Source: Acorus gramineus
Lineage: Eukaryota; Streptophyta; Magnoliopsida; Acorales; Acoraceae
Length of the DNA: 64,000 nucleotides
NCBI GenBank assembly: GCA_030737835.1
Contig: CM060850.1
Span: 24,159,774-24,223,773, forward strand
Direction of reading: 5' to 3'
The translations under genes and the position numbers were made by a program. Every line of letters begins with the position of its first letter. Position 1 is the stretch's first letter. Shown here in pieces: positions 60,763 through 64,000 of this stretch. Below the pieces are notes generated by a model. The model saw only the letters and a list, made by a program, of their open reading frames with translations, was not told the DNA's origin and searched no databases.

Positions 60763-62147
60763 TGAAAGTCTGTTAGTACATTGATCATGATCGAGCAAGA
60801 CAAATTAAAATCCCTTAACTTCTGTTTAGGAATCCCACCGCATTATGTTATCGTATTCTCCCAAATCCCATCGTATTCTCCCAAATCCCATCGTATTCTC
60901 CTCCTGGATCCCTTGCCTCGGTGGCAAATAGTAGATCTGGGACTGGGAGGGAATTTGGTATGATCAGAATGGTTAGAGGATATAAGAAGAAAGGGAAATT
61001 AAAACAAAAAAATAGAGGCATGTAGACTATCCCTTACAAAAACCATAGTACAACAAAAACAAAATCTAACTTGGTCATCAGAAGACCAGTTTGCAGGTTG
61101 CCCCTCCTTCGTTGATCTGATGGACTCACACGCACATGTTTTATTCTCAACTAAAAAAAATTTCATGTTTTTCTATTGTTTATTAATTAGTTGAGTGGGG
61201 TGTACGGAAAAATGTTAAACTCGGGTGAAAGAGTGTTTAAACATTAAATCATAAAAAAGCATTTTAGATTAGAAAATTGTTAAGGAATATTTTTTTAGAT
61301 AAAATTACTAAAAATGACTGAAATGGAAATTTCAAAAGATTTTCTTGAATCGTGTATCTTTTAATCTGTCAAAATTACCAAAAAAAAGAAATTTTTGTTA
61401 GTACCCTTTAGTAATTTTTTTAGGACGAGTTTAATTTGGTTGATCTCAATGCTAGCCCTGGTTCAATAGAATGGCAGAAAACGGAATGAGTTGGAACATA
61501 TTGTATTATAATTGAATCCTCCTTTGATACTGTCATTATCAATATCAATGTAATTAAGAGTAGATTAAGAAAATGATCTCTCATATTTCGGGGGGGGGGG
61601 GGGGGGTGTTGGGGAATCCATAAATGGATTAGAATAAAAGAAGAGTACACACACCTTTTTAAAATTCTGTTAAATTTAACAAGTATTGATTTAATAATGG
61701 ATGAATGATCTCTAGAGCTTCCATCAATTTTGATCACGTGCAAATCTTTCCTCTACCAACTGTCTTAGTTGTCAACTAGCCAAGTGTATCACACACTGCA
61801 TGTCTACCCGATTTTAGACAAGTGTGTGAGAGTTTGGAAACTCTGTGGTGAAATCAAAGAAATCCTATGTGACAGTCAGTCAGTGATCATTGGACACCTC
61901 GACACATAAGCAGTGTAAATTTTTTTTACTTTTTAAAATAAACTCTTATCGAAAATTATGTTCATATTTTAAATAAGCTCTCAGTCACTTATATGGCATC
62001 TCATGAGTGGTTGTGAAATTCATATGACAGTCACATAGAAGATCCTAATTGAGTGAGCCAGGCTTCCCTCTGTATAATTAGCGGGCTGACCCCATTGTCT
62101 TAAATATTATTCTTTATCTATGTTGGTCAAGAGTTATTATATGTATT
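60763..62147. other. Intergenic, short tandem repeat, no gene seen
   Basis: It holds a 20-bp tandem repeat (TCGTATTCTCCCAAATCCCA, about 2.5 copies, 60851-60900) and a G run of about 17 near 61591-61607. The ORFs lack domains. Confidence 0.5.
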
Positions 62148-62430
62148 TTAAATAGTGTTATTATACAATAATTTTTATTACAATTTCAATTCCAGTTTTA
62201 TATGCGTTGATAAAAAATTATTAGAGCGTAGCAAGATATATACTTTGATAAAAAAAAAATTCACATTTTTCACAAATGTATCTATACATTTCATTAGAGT
62301 ATATGTTTCATTTTTTCTTATAAAAACGCGTACCTCATTAGATGAGGTATACTATTTTAAAAAATTTTAAAACACTTGTAGATTGAATTTAGGGCTGAAA
62401 AATGGATTAAATGTAACATTATTCTTTAAA
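62148..62430. repeat. Copy of the high-copy short element
   Basis: The left edge AGTGTTATTATACAATAA pairs loosely with the inverted right edge AGAATAATGTTACATTT. Inside are TTCATTAGAGTATATGTTTC and ACCTCATTAGATGAGGTATA. Confidence 0.6.
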
Positions 62431-63017
62431 ATATATTGTTTTCTTCAATTAAATTTAAAGTTGAGCCATATATTAATAAAGACTTTGATGTACAAAAAGA
62501 AATTCATAATCTTAATTTAAGCTGCTGCATTGATTTGTTTAATCGTTAACCAAATATTTTGTAACCATGAAAATTATTTTCCTTTTTTTTATACCCCAAG
62601 TTTTTATTCTTGATGCTAGTTTACATCATATTTAGGCTCCGATCATAGTTGGATAGAAATATTTTCCACCAAACTAATGTTTATGGTTACCCGCTCTGTT
62701 TTTTTCTTTTCTTCCGTTAGTCTCTGTTTCTCGTACTCCATACTCTCATCCTTGTTCGGATATTATCTATTTTTATAAAATAGAAAGTCACATTTTATCT
62801 ATAAAAAAAAAATTATAAATTAAAGGGTGTTGTTATACATGATACATTTTATCTCTCAAATACAGTTTTATTAGCTCGCACGTTAGCCATCCAACACGTT
62901 GTATTAAAAATTATCTTTCATTATCTTTCATTAAATATAATATAATGATTAAATAAGTTGTATTGAAAATAAAATTTATTTGAATTATCTAGAAAGTCAG
63001 CATGTATCCCTTATCAA

Positions 63018-63152
63018 GGGAATCCTAGGTTATTTAATTTTGTTTTCGTTTTATTGTCCTCAATAGATGTTGTAATCTCGTTTTATGTATGAAATCGGGG
63101 TAGTAACTGTCTACTAATTACATAAAAAAAAAAAAAAGAGGGAATCCTAGGT
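63018..63152 (+). mobile_element. Short A-tailed retroposed insert with 13-bp target duplication
   Basis: GGGAATCCTAGGT flanks the insert at 63018-63030 and 63140-63152. The insert ends in a run of 14 A. It may be a severely 5'-truncated LINE or a SINE piece. Confidence 0.6.
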
Positions 63153-63578
63153 ATCTTAAAATTTAAATCAAGTACAAAAGGTAAGTAAATCAATAGTTAA
63201 TGTGATTTAAAATTGGTGTCGAATTTTAAATCAAGTATAAAGTACAAGCAACTTTAAATCAATGAAAACTTGGTGTCGAATGGTTTGGGAAAGTTTAAAA
63301 TTTGGTGCAGTTTGTTATGAAGCTTTAATACATTATAATAAAATAATTTGTAAATAATTAAAACAAAAGGTAAGTTAATATCAATAGTTAATGTGATTTA
63401 TATGTGCTATATCATAGTGCATTACACGTGTAATCTCATGTGTTATATCATAGTTTATTTTGTTTTCGTTTTATTGTCCTCAATAGATGTTGTAATCTCG
63501 TTTTATGTATGAAATCGGGGTAGTAACTGTCTACTAATTACATAAAAAAAAAAAAAAGAGGGAATCCTAGGTATCTTA
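63037..63578 (+). repeat. 122-bp perfect direct repeat, 420 bp apart
   Basis: Positions 63037-63158 and 63457-63578 are identical, including the A run and the right-hand flank GGGAATCCTAGGTATCTTA. Sequence between the copies (63159-63456) is unrelated AT-rich DNA with a smaller internal near-repeat (TCAATAGTTAATGTGATTTA). Confidence 0.9.
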
Positions 63579-64000
63579 GAAGATAGGTTTTACGAACTTG
63601 ATATAGCAAGTCAATTAAAATATATTGGAAAAATCTTATTCACTTTTATCCTATATAATATATGAAAAGGAATATCATAGAAAAAATTTTAAAAAAATCT
63701 TGGACAAACTGTAATCAGTTAAAGATCTATAATTGTTTATGCTTTGTATTATACCCCCTCACAAATACGTTTATACAAATGTCCGCATCTATATGTTACC
63801 TCTTTGTATATAATAAGCAATCCTCTACCACGGTAAGAAAAAATATTAAAATAAAAACTATAACATAACCTAGGTGTGGCCACATCTCACATAGGTAAGT
63901 GAATTTGTTCCCTATGAAATAAGTAAAATATTAATAATGATATAAAAAAAAATATAAGTAATTATTAAATAAGTTAACAAGTATATATATATATATAGGG
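63579..64000. other. AT-rich window end, no gene seen
   Basis: AT-rich sequence with no recognised feature. The ORF at 63662-63868 has no domain. Confidence 0.5.

Noticed and set aside
1-64000. CRISPR arrays, tRNA or rRNA genes
   Set aside because: No spaced short repeats of CRISPR type, no cloverleaf with a GGTTCGAATCC-like arm, and no rRNA core motif were seen by eye. A tRNA scan would be more sensitive.

Overview
The window is nuclear DNA of a flowering plant, most likely a eudicot. Evidence: an AT-rich background, spliced genes with plant-type GT..AG introns, and remnants of every major plant transposon class. I cannot name the species. There is no bacterial, viral or organellar gene content. 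Long coding ORFs are rare, because two of the four host genes are cut into 7 and 10 coding exons that I assembled by hand. All exon joins keep phase.

Layout. 0-6.4 kb: AT-rich sequence with two Tourist-like MITEs, a decayed Ty3/gypsy fragment split by a later insertion, and a foldback element. 6.47-7.16 kb: RPS17 (cytosolic ribosomal protein eS17, + strand) with site II and telo-box promoter motifs. 8.1-13.9 kb: truncated MITE, LINE insertion, then 4 kb without a recognisable gene. 14.0-16.1 kb: a hAT-like element with a second hAT inside it. 16.9-18.0 kb: intronless F-box gene (- strand). 18-29 kb: repeats, a 925-bp foldback element with a perfect 9-bp target duplication, and a broken CONSTANS-LIKE pseudogene cut by a hAT. 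29.0-36.2 kb: GET3 (- strand, 7 exons, 355 aa). 36.4-40.6 kb: three Mutator-family (MULE) insertions back to back, one carrying a broken transposase. 43.0-59.7 kb: PHT5/SPX-MFS vacuolar phosphate transporter (- strand, 10 coding exons, 700 aa, plus a 5'UTR intron). 60.0-64 kb: a Helitron, short duplications and AT-rich sequence.

The host genes are not a functional cluster: translation, protein turnover, tail-anchored protein insertion and phosphate storage. The most informative regulatory signal is in the PHT5 leader. It has a near-perfect complement to miR827 that overlaps a three-codon upstream ORF, and a PHR1-type P1BS box lies upstream of the TATA box. Together they suggest wiring to phosphate-starvation signalling. 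The second theme is transposon architecture: at least five MULE-type elements, two of them directly against gene promoters (RPS17, GET3), plus a high-copy, apparently unclassified short element present about ten times.
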